Shown: piece by piece, positions 8,044 to 14,809 of the stretch
Numbering within the stretch: the stretch's first letter is position 1
Layout: every line of letters begins with the position of its first letter
Origin: Flavobacterium sp.
GTDB lineage: Bacteria; Bacteroidota; Bacteroidia; Flavobacteriales; Flavobacteriaceae
DNA length: 15,591 bases
Assembly (NCBI RefSeq): GCF_003525665.1
Contig: NZ_DQDX01000087.1
Location: 1 to 15,591, forward strand
Direction of reading: 5' to 3'
Notes under the pieces: generated by a model
Told to the model about the DNA's origin: nothing
The model's input: the letters and a program-made list of their open reading frames with translations, nothing else
Database searches by the model: none
Translations under genes and position numbers: made by a program

Positions 8044-8098
8044 GATTTTAGATATTAGATTTTCAATTATATCTAATATCTAAAATCTAAAATCCTAA
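8044..8098. repeat. Head-to-head inverted heptad repeat, 17-bp perfect stem
   Basis: Bases 8044-8060 and 8071-8087 are perfect reverse complements (17 bp) around a 10-nt loop (tttcaattat). The right arm continues as heptads atctaat, atctaaa, atctaaa and atcctaa (8071-8098). The left arm is the same heptad family on the other strand (gatttta, gatatta). It fills most of the gap between the HAD-like gene and the CCG-domain gene. The stem is almost all A and T and lacks a T-run, so it is a poor intrinsic terminator, but it could fold in RNA or extrude in DNA. Confidence 0.85.
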
Positions 8099-8105
8099 AT
8101 TAAAG

Positions 8106-8897
8106 ATGTCAGAAGTATTAGTTGTGCCAACAATGGCAGAGATGTTAGCTCAAGGAAAACAACCAGAAGTATTATTTTGGGTTGGATGCGCAGGAAGTTT
8201 TGACGATAGAGCAAAGAAAATTACCAAAGCATTTGTACGAATTTTAAATCGTGCCAATGTTGAATTTGCTGTTCTTGGAACCGAGGAAAGTTGCACCGGC
8301 GATCCTGCAAAACGTGCCGGAAATGAATTTCTTTTTCAAATGCAAGCCATGATGAATATCGAGGTTTTAAATGCATATGAAGCTAAGAAAATTGTAACTG
8401 CTTGTCCGCATTGTTTCAACACGCTAAAAAATGAATATCCAGAATTAGGCGGAAAATATGAAGTAATTCACCACACCGAATTCCTAAAATCATTACTAGA
8501 CGACGGAAGATTGACCATTGAAGGCGGACAATTTAAAGGTAAAAGAATCACTTTTCACGATCCATGTTACCTTGGAAGAGCCAACAATATCTATGAAGCA
8601 CCAAGAGAATTAATTCAAAAATTGGATGCCGAATTGGTAGAAATGAAACGTTCTAAAGCCAACGGACTTTGTTGTGGTGCTGGTGGAGCCCAAATGTTTA
8701 AAGACGCCGAACCAGGAAATAAAGAAGTAAACATTGAAAGAACAGAAGATGCTCTTGAAACCAAACCAGAAATCATTGCTGCAGGTTGTCCATTTTGCAA
8801 CACAATGATGACTGATGGTGTAAAAAATAAAGAAAGAGAAGCCGATGTTAAAGTGCTTGACATTGCCGAATTAATTGCAAACGCGCAAGATTTATAG
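8106..8897 (+). CDS. Two-CCG-domain (Fe-S)-binding protein, HdrD C-half-like
   Basis: Soluble 263-aa protein with two cysteine-rich (CCG) domains of the heterodisulfide-reductase type, which bind unusual iron-sulfur clusters at the catalytic end of such complexes. Domain 1 has C28 (WVGCAG), C63 in ESCTGDPAKRAG, and C100-C103 (TACPHC); the usual Cys-Cys-Gly is replaced by Cys-Thr-Gly. Domain 2 is canonical, with C154 (HDPCYLG), C189-C190 (LCCGAGGAQ) and C228-C231 (GCPFC). No signal peptide or membrane segment is seen. The likely partner is the membrane dicluster protein encoded at 6133; together they would reproduce the domain order of HdrD-type fusions. A related heptad repeat flanks the gene on each side. 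ATG start with no Shine-Dalgarno. Family certain; physiological electron donor and acceptor unknown. Confidence 0.9.
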   Translation: MSEVLVVPTMAEMLAQGKQPEVLFWVGCAGSFDDRAKKITKAFVRILNRANVEFAVLGTEESCTGDPAKRAGNEFLFQMQAMMNIEVLNAYEAKKIVTACPHCFNTLKNEYPELGGKYEVIHHTEFLKSLLDDGRLTIEGGQFKGKRITFHDPCYLGRANNIYEAPRELIQKLDAELVEMKRSKANGLCCGAGGAQMFKDAEPGNKEVNIERTEDALETKPEIIAAGCPFCNTMMTDGVKNKEREADVKVLDIAELIANAQDL

Positions 8898-8916
8898 ATT
8901 TCAAAAATCAAGTTGG

Positions 8917-9014
8917 ATATTTAAAATCTAATATCTGAAATCTAATATCTGAAATCTAATATCTAATATCTGAAATCTAATATTTAAAATCTAATATCAA
9001 AAATCTAATATAAA
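8917..9014. repeat. Array of 14 AT-rich heptads
   Basis: Ninety-eight bases divide exactly into fourteen 7-mers ending one base before the next ATG. They alternate between aaatcta (six exact copies, at 8924, 8938, 8952, 8973, 8987 and 9001) and atatctg or a variant of it. One extra heptad (atatcta, 8959) breaks the alternation without breaking the 7-nt phase. Divergent heptads sit at the ends (atattta, atatcaa, atataaa). It occupies most of the gap between the CCG-domain gene and the next gene and is of the same family as the inverted copy at 8044-8098. Confidence 0.88.
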
Positions 9015-9015
9015 A

Positions 9016-9498
9016 ATGTACATACCATTTGAAAGTTTACCCGAAGATTCAAGAATTTGGATTTACCAATCTAGCAGAAAGTTTTCAGATGACGAAATAA
9101 CTGAAATCGAAAAAGATTTAGTCGAATTTATAACTAATTGGAGTGCTCATGGTGCGTCATTGGAAGCTTCTTTTCAAATAAAATACAATCGATTTATAAT
9201 CATTGCAGTTAATCAAGAAGTACAAGCTGCGACTGGTTGTTCTATCGATTCGTCTGTTGTTTTTATTCAGAATTTAGAACAAAAATATGAAGTAGATTTG
9301 TTAGATAAAATGAATGTGGCTTTCAAGCAAGGCGAATTTATTACTTACAAAACACTTTTAGATTTTAAAAAATTAGCTAAAGACAAATCAGTTTCAGAAA
9401 ACACAATAGTTTTCAATAATCTCGTTAATACCATTGAAGAGTTTAACGAATCTTGGGAAATTCCTGCAAGCGAAAGTTGGCACAGTCGTTTCTTTTAA
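9016..9498 (+). CDS. Conserved protein of unknown function
   Basis: A 160-aa soluble protein with no signal peptide or membrane helix. I recall homologues in Bacteroidota being labelled ABC transporter ATPase, but no Walker A P-loop, Walker B or ABC signature is present, so I do not adopt that name. Distinctive points are the N-terminus (MYIPFESLPEDSRIWIYQSSR), a central hydrophobic strand followed by a Cys motif (about 57-80, FIIIAVNQEV then ATGCSIDSSV), and an aromatic C-terminal tail (ESWHSRFF). The single cysteine C75 in GCSIDSS could be functional. The start lies one base after the heptad array. The GH3 fusion gene begins only 9 nt after its stop, so the two are probably cotranscribed. 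Function cannot be assigned from the sequence. Confidence 0.85.
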   Translation: MYIPFESLPEDSRIWIYQSSRKFSDDEITEIEKDLVEFITNWSAHGASLEASFQIKYNRFIIIAVNQEVQAATGCSIDSSVVFIQNLEQKYEVDLLDKMNVAFKQGEFITYKTLLDFKKLAKDKSVSENTIVFNNLVNTIEEFNESWEIPASESWHSRFF

Positions 9499-9507
9499 AA
9501 CCTATTA

Positions 9508-12498
9508 ATGAAAAATTTATTTAAACTATTTTCTTTACTCTTATTAATTACTTTTTTGACAAATTGCTCGTCATCTAAAGATAAATTGGGTAAAAAAATA
9601 ATCAAACCAAACTCTGTCGTCGAAGATATTTATGTACCACATTTAAAATCGGATAGAAAAACTTTTTTTAAAGGAAGTTTAGCCGAAGATAAATGGGTTG
9701 ACAGCGTTTATAATCAAATGCCATTCAATGAAAAAGTTGGGCAATTGTTTATGGTTGCTGCTTATTCCAACAAAGATTCGGTTCACGTAAATGGTTTAGA
9801 TAAATTAATTTCAGAGTATAAAATTGGCGGATTAATTTTCTTTCAAGGCGGACCAGTTCGTCAAGCCAAATTAACCAATCGTTTTCAATCAAAATCGAAA
9901 CTACCATTATTCATTGGTATCGATGCCGAATGGGGTTTGAGTATGCGATTAGATTCAACCTACAAATTTCCATGGAATTCAACTCTTGGAGCTATTCGAG
10001 ATTTGAAATTAATAGAAAAAGTTGGTGAACAAATGGGTAAAGAAAGCAAGCGAATGGGAATTCACTTCAATTTTGCACCAGTTCTTGACATCAATACCAA
10101 TCCAAAAAATCCTATTATTGGCCATCGTTCTTTTGGCGAAGAAAAACATAATGTTACTGACAGAGCAATTGCTTTGATGACTGGAGTTCAAAATCAAGGT
10201 GTTTTCGCTACTGGAAAACATTTTCCTGGTCATGGAGATACAGCAACCGATTCGCATTATTCACTTCCATTAGTTAATTTTTCTCGCGAACGACTTGAAA
10301 ACGTTGAACTTTATCCTTACAAACGAATGTTCGACGAAGGTCTTGAGTCGGTTATGGTGGCGCATTTAAATGTTCCAAGTTTAGAGGTTCGACCAGAAGT
10401 TCCAACTTCGTTATCCTACAATGTTGTTACCGATTTACTCAAAAAAGAAATGGCTTTCGATGGTTTGATTTTTACCGATGCGTTGAACATGAAAGGCGCA
10501 AGTAATTTTAAAAAACCAGGCGATATCGATTTGGAAGCTTTGTTAGCTGGAAACGATATTTTGTTATTTGCTGAAAATGTGCCAGTTGCAGTTGAAAAAA
10601 TCACAGCAGCTTACAATGAAGGTTTGGTAACTGATGAACGTTTGGCTTATTCTGTAAAAAAGATTTTGCACTACAAATACAAAATTGGTTTAAATAAATA
10701 CAAACCAATTGATGAAACGAATTTGATGTCTGATATCAATCCGAGTTCAAATGTTGCCTTGCAATATGAATTATTTGAAAATGCCATCACACTTTTAAAA
10801 AATGACAATACAATTCTTCCGATTAAAGAGTTGGACAAAAAAATTGCTTACGTAAAATTGGGTGACGATACCAGTACAAAATTCCTATCAACATTAAAAA
10901 AATATACCGATGTTACCGAAGTGACTTCAGATAATATTGATAGTTTGAATGTTCAATTAAAGAATTTTGATATTGTAATTGTAGGTTTTCACAAATCGGA
11001 TAAAGCATGGAAAAAACACGATTTTACTGAAACCGAATTACTTTGGTTACAAGAAATCGCAAAAATGAATAAGGTGATTTTGGATATTTTTACCAAAGCG
11101 TATTCACTTTTACCAATTACAACATTTGATGATATTGAAGGTGTTATAGTTTCGTATCAAAATGGTGATATTCCTCAAGAAGTTTCGGCTGAATTAATCT
11201 TTGGAGCTATTGATGCTAAAGGAAAACTTCCGGTTTCAATCAATGATTTTTTCAAAGTGAACGACGGATTATCATCTGAAAAAATTAATAGAATCGGATT
11301 TACTGCACCCGAAAATGTTGGGATGAGTTCATCTAAATTGGCTTCCATCGAAACTATTGCAAAGAAAGCTATTGATGGAAAAATGACTCCAGGAATGCAG
11401 ATTTTAGTAGCTAGAAAAGGCAAAGTGATTTATCAAAAATCATTTGGTTATCATACTTACGACAAACTTGTAAAAGTTCAGAATTCTGATATTTATGATG
11501 TTGCTTCGATAACGAAAATGGTTTCAACATTACCAAACGTAATGCAAGTTTTTGATCAAGGAAAAGTAACACTTGACACAAAACTAGGTGAAATGTTACC
11601 AATTTTTCAAGGAAGTGATAAGCAAGATATAACTTTTAAAGAACTGCTTTCGCATTACGCTCGACTTCAAGCATGGGAACCATTTTACAAAGAAACACTT
11701 GATGCCGATAATTGTCCCGCTGATAAATACTATAGTTTGACGTACAAAGAAGGTTACACAAAACAAGTAGCCGAAAATTTATTTATTAATGATAATTACA
11801 AAGAGGTTATCTTACAGAAAATTGTAGACAGCAAGTTATCGGATAAAAAAGAATACAAATACAGCGATTTTACTTTTATCATTTTAAAAGAATATTTAGA
11901 GAAAATTACTGGTAAATCATTGGATATTTTAAGCGCTCATAATTTCTACAATATGTTAGGAATGAGCAATACAATGTACAATCCGTTGCGTAAATTTGAT
12001 ATGCGAGTTATTCCTCCAACAGATAACGATACTTATTTTAGACACACCACAATTCAAGGTTATGTTCATGATATGGAAGCAGCTATGGAAGGCGGAGTTG
12101 CAGGACATGCCGGAATATTTTCGAATGCAATGGATGTTGCCAAGATGATGCAAATGTATCTCAACAAAGGAAATTATGGCGGAATTCAGTATTTTTCAAA
12201 TGCTACTTTTGATGTTTTCAATACGTGTCATTTTTGTGCTGAAGGAAACCGTCGCGGATTAGGATTTGACAAACCACAATTAGGAAAAGAAGGTCCAACT
12301 TGCGGATGCGTTTCTATGTCAAGTTTTGGTCACACTGGTTTCACTGGAACAATGGCTTGGGCAGATCCTGAAACCGAAATTATTTATGTTTTCCTTTCCA
12401 ACAGAACTTTCCCAGATTCTAATGCATCTAATAAATTATCGAAAGAAAACATTCGTGAAGATATTCAAAAGATAATTCAAGAGGCAATAATTAAATAG
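9508..12498 (+). CDS. NagZ-type GH3 beta-N-acetylglucosaminidase fused to a beta-lactamase-like serine hydrolase (lipoprotein)
   Basis: A 996-aa lipoprotein with a type II signal (LTNC, C20) followed by SSSK, with no acidic surface-export signal, so it probably faces the periplasm. Residues about 70-400 form a GH3 barrel with the NagZ motif KHFPGHGDTATDSH, which holds the D248/H250 acid-base dyad, and the nucleophile D324 (FTDALNM). A GH3 C-terminal domain follows (about 430-590). Residues about 600-985 are a class-C beta-lactamase/PBP4-like domain with S667-x-x-K670 (ASITK), Y785-S-D787 and H942-T-G944. It probably removes GlcNAc from muropeptides and acts on an associated ester or peptide bond, the second activity being less certain. 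Four cysteines (C907, C910, C932, C934) cluster just before the HTG motif. In Bacillus subtilis, nagZ and a beta-lactamase-like gene are separate neighbours in the muropeptide-rescue cluster, so this looks like a fused version. The two amidase genes upstream fit the same process. Confidence 0.92.
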   Translation: MKNLFKLFSLLLLITFLTNCSSSKDKLGKKIIKPNSVVEDIYVPHLKSDRKTFFKGSLAEDKWVDSVYNQMPFNEKVGQLFMVAAYSNKDSVHVNGLDKLISEYKIGGLIFFQGGPVRQAKLTNRFQSKSKLPLFIGIDAEWGLSMRLDSTYKFPWNSTLGAIRDLKLIEKVGEQMGKESKRMGIHFNFAPVLDINTNPKNPIIGHRSFGEEKHNVTDRAIALMTGVQNQGVFATGKHFPGHGDTATDSHYSLPLVNFSRERLENVELYPYKRMFDEGLESVMVAHLNVPSLEVRPEVPTSLSYNVVTDLLKKEMAFDGLIFTDALNMKGASNFKKPGDIDLEALLAGNDILLFAENVPVAVEKITAAYNEGLVTDERLAYSVKKILHYKYKIGLNKYKPIDETNLMSDINPSSNVALQYELFENAITLLKNDNTILPIKELDKKIAYVKLGDDTSTKFLSTLKKYTDVTEVTSDNIDSLNVQLKNFDIVIVGFHKSDKAWKKHDFTETELLWLQEIAKMNKVILDIFTKAYSLLPITTFDDIEGVIVSYQNGDIPQEVSAELIFGAIDAKGKLPVSINDFFKVNDGLSSEKINRIGFTAPENVGMSSSKLASIETIAKKAIDGKMTPGMQILVARKGKVIYQKSFGYHTYDKLVKVQNSDIYDVASITKMVSTLPNVMQVFDQGKVTLDTKLGEMLPIFQGSDKQDITFKELLSHYARLQAWEPFYKETLDADNCPADKYYSLTYKEGYTKQVAENLFINDNYKEVILQKIVDSKLSDKKEYKYSDFTFIILKEYLEKITGKSLDILSAHNFYNMLGMSNTMYNPLRKFDMRVIPPTDNDTYFRHTTIQGYVHDMEAAMEGGVAGHAGIFSNAMDVAKMMQMYLNKGNYGGIQYFSNATFDVFNTCHFCAEGNRRGLGFDKPQLGKEGPTCGCVSMSSFGHTGFTGTMAWADPETEIIYVFLSNRTFPDSNASNKLSKENIREDIQKIIQEAIIK

Positions 12499-12561
12499 TT
12501 TAACGAATAATTTACTTCTATCGTTTCGATTTTGATTAAATTAGCCTCATAAATTTATTTA

Positions 12562-13695
12562 ATGAAAATAGCAATAGTTTGTTATCCAACCTTTGGTGGA
12601 AGTGGAGTAGTTGCCACAGAATTAGGTCTAGAATTAGCCCATCGTGGTCACGAAATTCACTTTATAACTTACAGACAACCAGTTAGATTAGCGCTTTTAA
12701 ATAGCAATGTTCATTACCACGAAGTGAATGTGCCCGAATACCCTTTGTTTCATTATCAACCTTACGAATTGGCTTTGTCGAGTAAGCTAGTTGATATGGT
12801 AAAGTTATACAAAATCGAACTTTTACACGTTCATTACGCTATTCCACATGCGTATGCTGGTTATATGGCAAAACAAATGTTGAAAGATGAAGGCATAATA
12901 ATTCCGATGGTGACAACACTGCACGGAACAGACATTACTTTGGTAGGAAATCATCCGTTTTACAAAACAGCAGTTAGTTTCAGCATCAATAAATCGGATG
13001 TTGTTACTTCGGTTTCTCAAAGTTTGAAAGATGATACCTATAAATTATTCAATATTAAAAAAGACATTCACGTAATTCCTAATTTTATTGAATTGGATAA
13101 AGTTCGAAACGAATCTTTGATATCTTGCCAACGTTCAATTATGGCGAATAAAGACGAACGAATTATCACGCACATTAGTAATTTTAGAAAAGTAAAACGA
13201 ATTCCAGATATTATTAAGATTTTCTACAAAATTCAAGAAAAGATTCCGGCCAAATTAATGATGGTTGGCGATGGACCAGAAAAAGAAAAAGCCGAAAGAT
13301 TGTGTGAAGAATTGGGAATTCAAGACAAAGTTATTTTCTTTGGAAACAGTAATGAAATAGATCAAATATTATCCTATTCCGATTTGTTTTTATTGCCTTC
13401 GCAAACAGAAAGCTTCGGACTAGCAGCTCTTGAAGCAATGGCTTGGAGTGTTCCAGTGATTTCTAGTAATTCTGGTGGTTTGCCCGAAGTAAATTTCAAC
13501 GGACAATCAGGTTATTTAAGTGATGTTGGTAATGTTGACGAAATGGCTGAGAATGCTTTGAAGATTTTGCACAATAATGAAACACTTCAAACGTTTAAGG
13601 ATAATGCGCTGTCAATAGCAAAACAATTTGATATCAAAAACATTTTGCCATTGTATGAAGACTTATATAAAAAAGCAATTCAAGATTCTATATGA
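12562..13695 (+). CDS. bshA: N-acetyl-alpha-D-glucosaminyl L-malate synthase (BshA)
   Basis: GT4 glycosyltransferase that joins UDP-GlcNAc to L-malate in the first step of bacillithiol synthesis, in the cytoplasm. At 377 aa it is the usual family length, with the GT-B two-domain layout. The N-terminal glycine loop is at 9-17 (PTFGGSGVV), followed by BshA-typical blocks (LLHVHYAIPHAYA, TTLHGTDITLVG and VIPNFIELDK). The C-terminal nucleotide-sugar site contains VGDGPEK and the EX7E pair E283/E291 (ESFGLAALEA), then SNSGGLPEV. These specific blocks distinguish it from generic GT4 enzymes. The gap from the GH3 gene is 63 nt, and the stop overlaps the next ATG by 4 bp. The later genes bshB and bshC are not in the window. 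It implies that the organism uses bacillithiol as its low-molecular-weight thiol. Confidence 0.92.
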   Translation: MKIAIVCYPTFGGSGVVATELGLELAHRGHEIHFITYRQPVRLALLNSNVHYHEVNVPEYPLFHYQPYELALSSKLVDMVKLYKIELLHVHYAIPHAYAGYMAKQMLKDEGIIIPMVTTLHGTDITLVGNHPFYKTAVSFSINKSDVVTSVSQSLKDDTYKLFNIKKDIHVIPNFIELDKVRNESLISCQRSIMANKDERIITHISNFRKVKRIPDIIKIFYKIQEKIPAKLMMVGDGPEKEKAERLCEELGIQDKVIFFGNSNEIDQILSYSDLFLLPSQTESFGLAALEAMAWSVPVISSNSGGLPEVNFNGQSGYLSDVGNVDEMAENALKILHNNETLQTFKDNALSIAKQFDIKNILPLYEDLYKKAIQDSI

Positions 13696-14111
13696 AGAAA
13701 ATAATTTTACTCGGTTTAGTTTTTACCCTTTTTTCTTGTTCTCCAACTAAAGTTGTTGATGATTCCAAAACATTGTACAAAGTTTTAGTTTCAAGTGATT
13801 ATGGTGGCGCTTCATTTCAGTTTTATGAAGTAATTTCAGAACAAAGAGAATTTAATATGTTGCTTGGTGATGATGAAATTAAGAAGTTTGTAAAACCAAC
13901 CGATATTGCAACTTCCAATTTTGTTTTGGTAAATTTAGGTGAGAAAAATACTGGTGGTTATAAAATTGAAATTAAAAGCGTTGAAGAATTATCAGACAAA
14001 ATACTTGTTGATATAGAAGAAATAAAACCAGATGGAATGGCGATGCAAGCAATAACCAATCCGTATTGTGTTTTAAAAATCAATTCTAAAAAACCAATTG
14101 AGTTTAAATAA
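13692..14111 (+). CDS. PrcB C-terminal-domain lipoprotein
   Basis: A 139-aa lipoprotein with a short signal and lipobox LFSC (C16) followed by SPTK. The second half carries the NTGGY signature (N86-Y90) in a run of strands (GEKNTGGYKIEIKSVEE), then a Pro-Tyr-Cys element (TNPYCVLKI). That pattern marks the PrcB C-terminal domain, named from a Treponema denticola protease-complex subunit. Its biochemical role here is unknown; protein-protein contact or protease modulation is possible. The ATG overlaps the bshA stop (ATGA), so translation is probably coupled. It is the last gene of the plus-strand block, with a strong terminator immediately after its stop codon. No acidic residues follow the lipid-anchored cysteine, so I infer a periplasm-facing location. 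Confidence 0.78.
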   Translation: MKKIILLGLVFTLFSCSPTKVVDDSKTLYKVLVSSDYGGASFQFYEVISEQREFNMLLGDDEIKKFVKPTDIATSNFVLVNLGEKNTGGYKIEIKSVEELSDKILVDIEEIKPDGMAMQAITNPYCVLKINSKKPIEFK

Positions 14112-14143
14112 AAAAAATCCCACTTAATCAAGTGGGATTTTTT
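14112..14143. terminator. Bidirectional intrinsic terminator
   Basis: The arms aaaaaatcccactt and aagtgggatttttt form a 14-bp perfect stem around the loop aatc. The T-run on the plus strand serves the PrcB-like gene, and the A-run, read as T on the minus strand, serves the beta-barrel gene. It starts at the last base-pair after the PrcB-like stop and separates the convergent genes. It is the only convincing intrinsic terminator in the window. Confidence 0.93.
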
Positions 14144-14160
14144 ATACGATATTTTTTAGA

Positions 14161-14664
14161 TTACCATCTGTAACGGATACCTAAAGCTAAATCTGGACCA
14201 AAGTTATCTTCTCTGTAATCATCAGAATTGAAATATAATTCAGGTCTAATGTCTAAAGATAATTGAATTGGAGCTTCTTTAAAGTTGTATTCAATACCTA
14301 AATCTCCAGCAACGAATACAAATGCTCCGCTATCTTCAACTTGTTCTCCACCAATTCTTCTATCGTAACTCCAGCTTCCAACACCACCACCAACACCAGC
14401 GTACCAGTTAAAACCACCATCAATATTCCAAACCCATTGGTAAATACCAGTTAGTTTAAAGGCATCAACTTCATTACTGTTTCTAAAACCTAAGTCTAGC
14501 TCAAGTCTGTTATTGTCTCCTAAACCTCTTTGGTAAGAAATCTCTCCACCAAATCCGTCATTGTCTCCTAAACGTAAACCTAATGCATTTTTAGAGATGT
14601 CTTGAGCTTGTGCGCTAAATGCTAATCCAACTAGCATGAAAGCAGATAAAATTAGTTTTTTCAT
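14161..14664 (-). CDS. Small outer-membrane beta-barrel protein
   Basis: A 167-aa protein with a Sec signal peptide (1-20, ending AQA before QD) followed by alternating polar and hydrophobic strands rich in Gly and aromatic residues. It ends in an aromatic residue (GIRYRW), as outer-membrane barrels do for BAM recognition. The size fits a six- to eight-strand barrel. The mature part has no cysteine. Role unknown: structural porin-like or adhesion-type small barrels look alike at this level. It is transcribed towards the PrcB-like gene and shares its terminator. A TACTTTG word 27 nt before the ATG is a possible promoter. No catalytic motif is seen. Confidence 0.85.
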   Translation of the reverse strand: MKKLILSAFMLVGLAFSAQAQDISKNALGLRLGDNDGFGGEISYQRGLGDNNRLELDLGFRNSNEVDAFKLTGIYQWVWNIDGGFNWYAGVGGGVGSWSYDRRIGGEQVEDSGAFVFVAGDLGIEYNFKEAPIQLSLDIRPELYFNSDDYREDNFGPDLALGIRYRW

Positions 14665-14690
14665 AAATTAATTTGTTTAAATATTTAATG

Positions 14691-14697
14691 CAAAGTA
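14691..14697 (-). promoter_or_regulatory. Candidate -7 promoter word of the beta-barrel gene
   Basis: Minus-strand TACTTTG is one base shorter than TAnnTTTG. It lies at a suitable distance (27 nt) from the ATG for a leader of about 20 nt. No TTTG is found at a convincing -33 distance. This is the only site of note in the 145-nt gap 14665-14809. Confidence 0.3.
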
Positions 14698-14809
14698 CAA
14701 TTATTGAGCCATTTTTTGTGTTATACAATTTCTTAATTTTGTTACAGAATTACTGCTTGAATAAATAATTGGCAGATTACATTCTGATAAATTAGGATTT
14801 AATTGCTTA

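Noticed and set aside
8615..8911. Minus-strand 98-codon open frame over the end of the CCG-domain gene
   Set aside because: It overlaps the conserved second CCG domain and has no family features; shadow frame.
8917..9014. CRISPR array
   Set aside because: Units are 7 nt with no spacers of constant length between repeats, and no cas gene is nearby.
9016..9498. Assignment as an ABC transporter ATPase
   Set aside because: No P-loop, Walker B or signature motif is present, and the length is too short for an ABC domain.
12531..12557. TTTG plus TAAATTTA as a bshA promoter
   Set aside because: The second word misses the final G of TAnnTTTG, the spacing is only 15 nt, and the transcription start would fall on the ATG itself.
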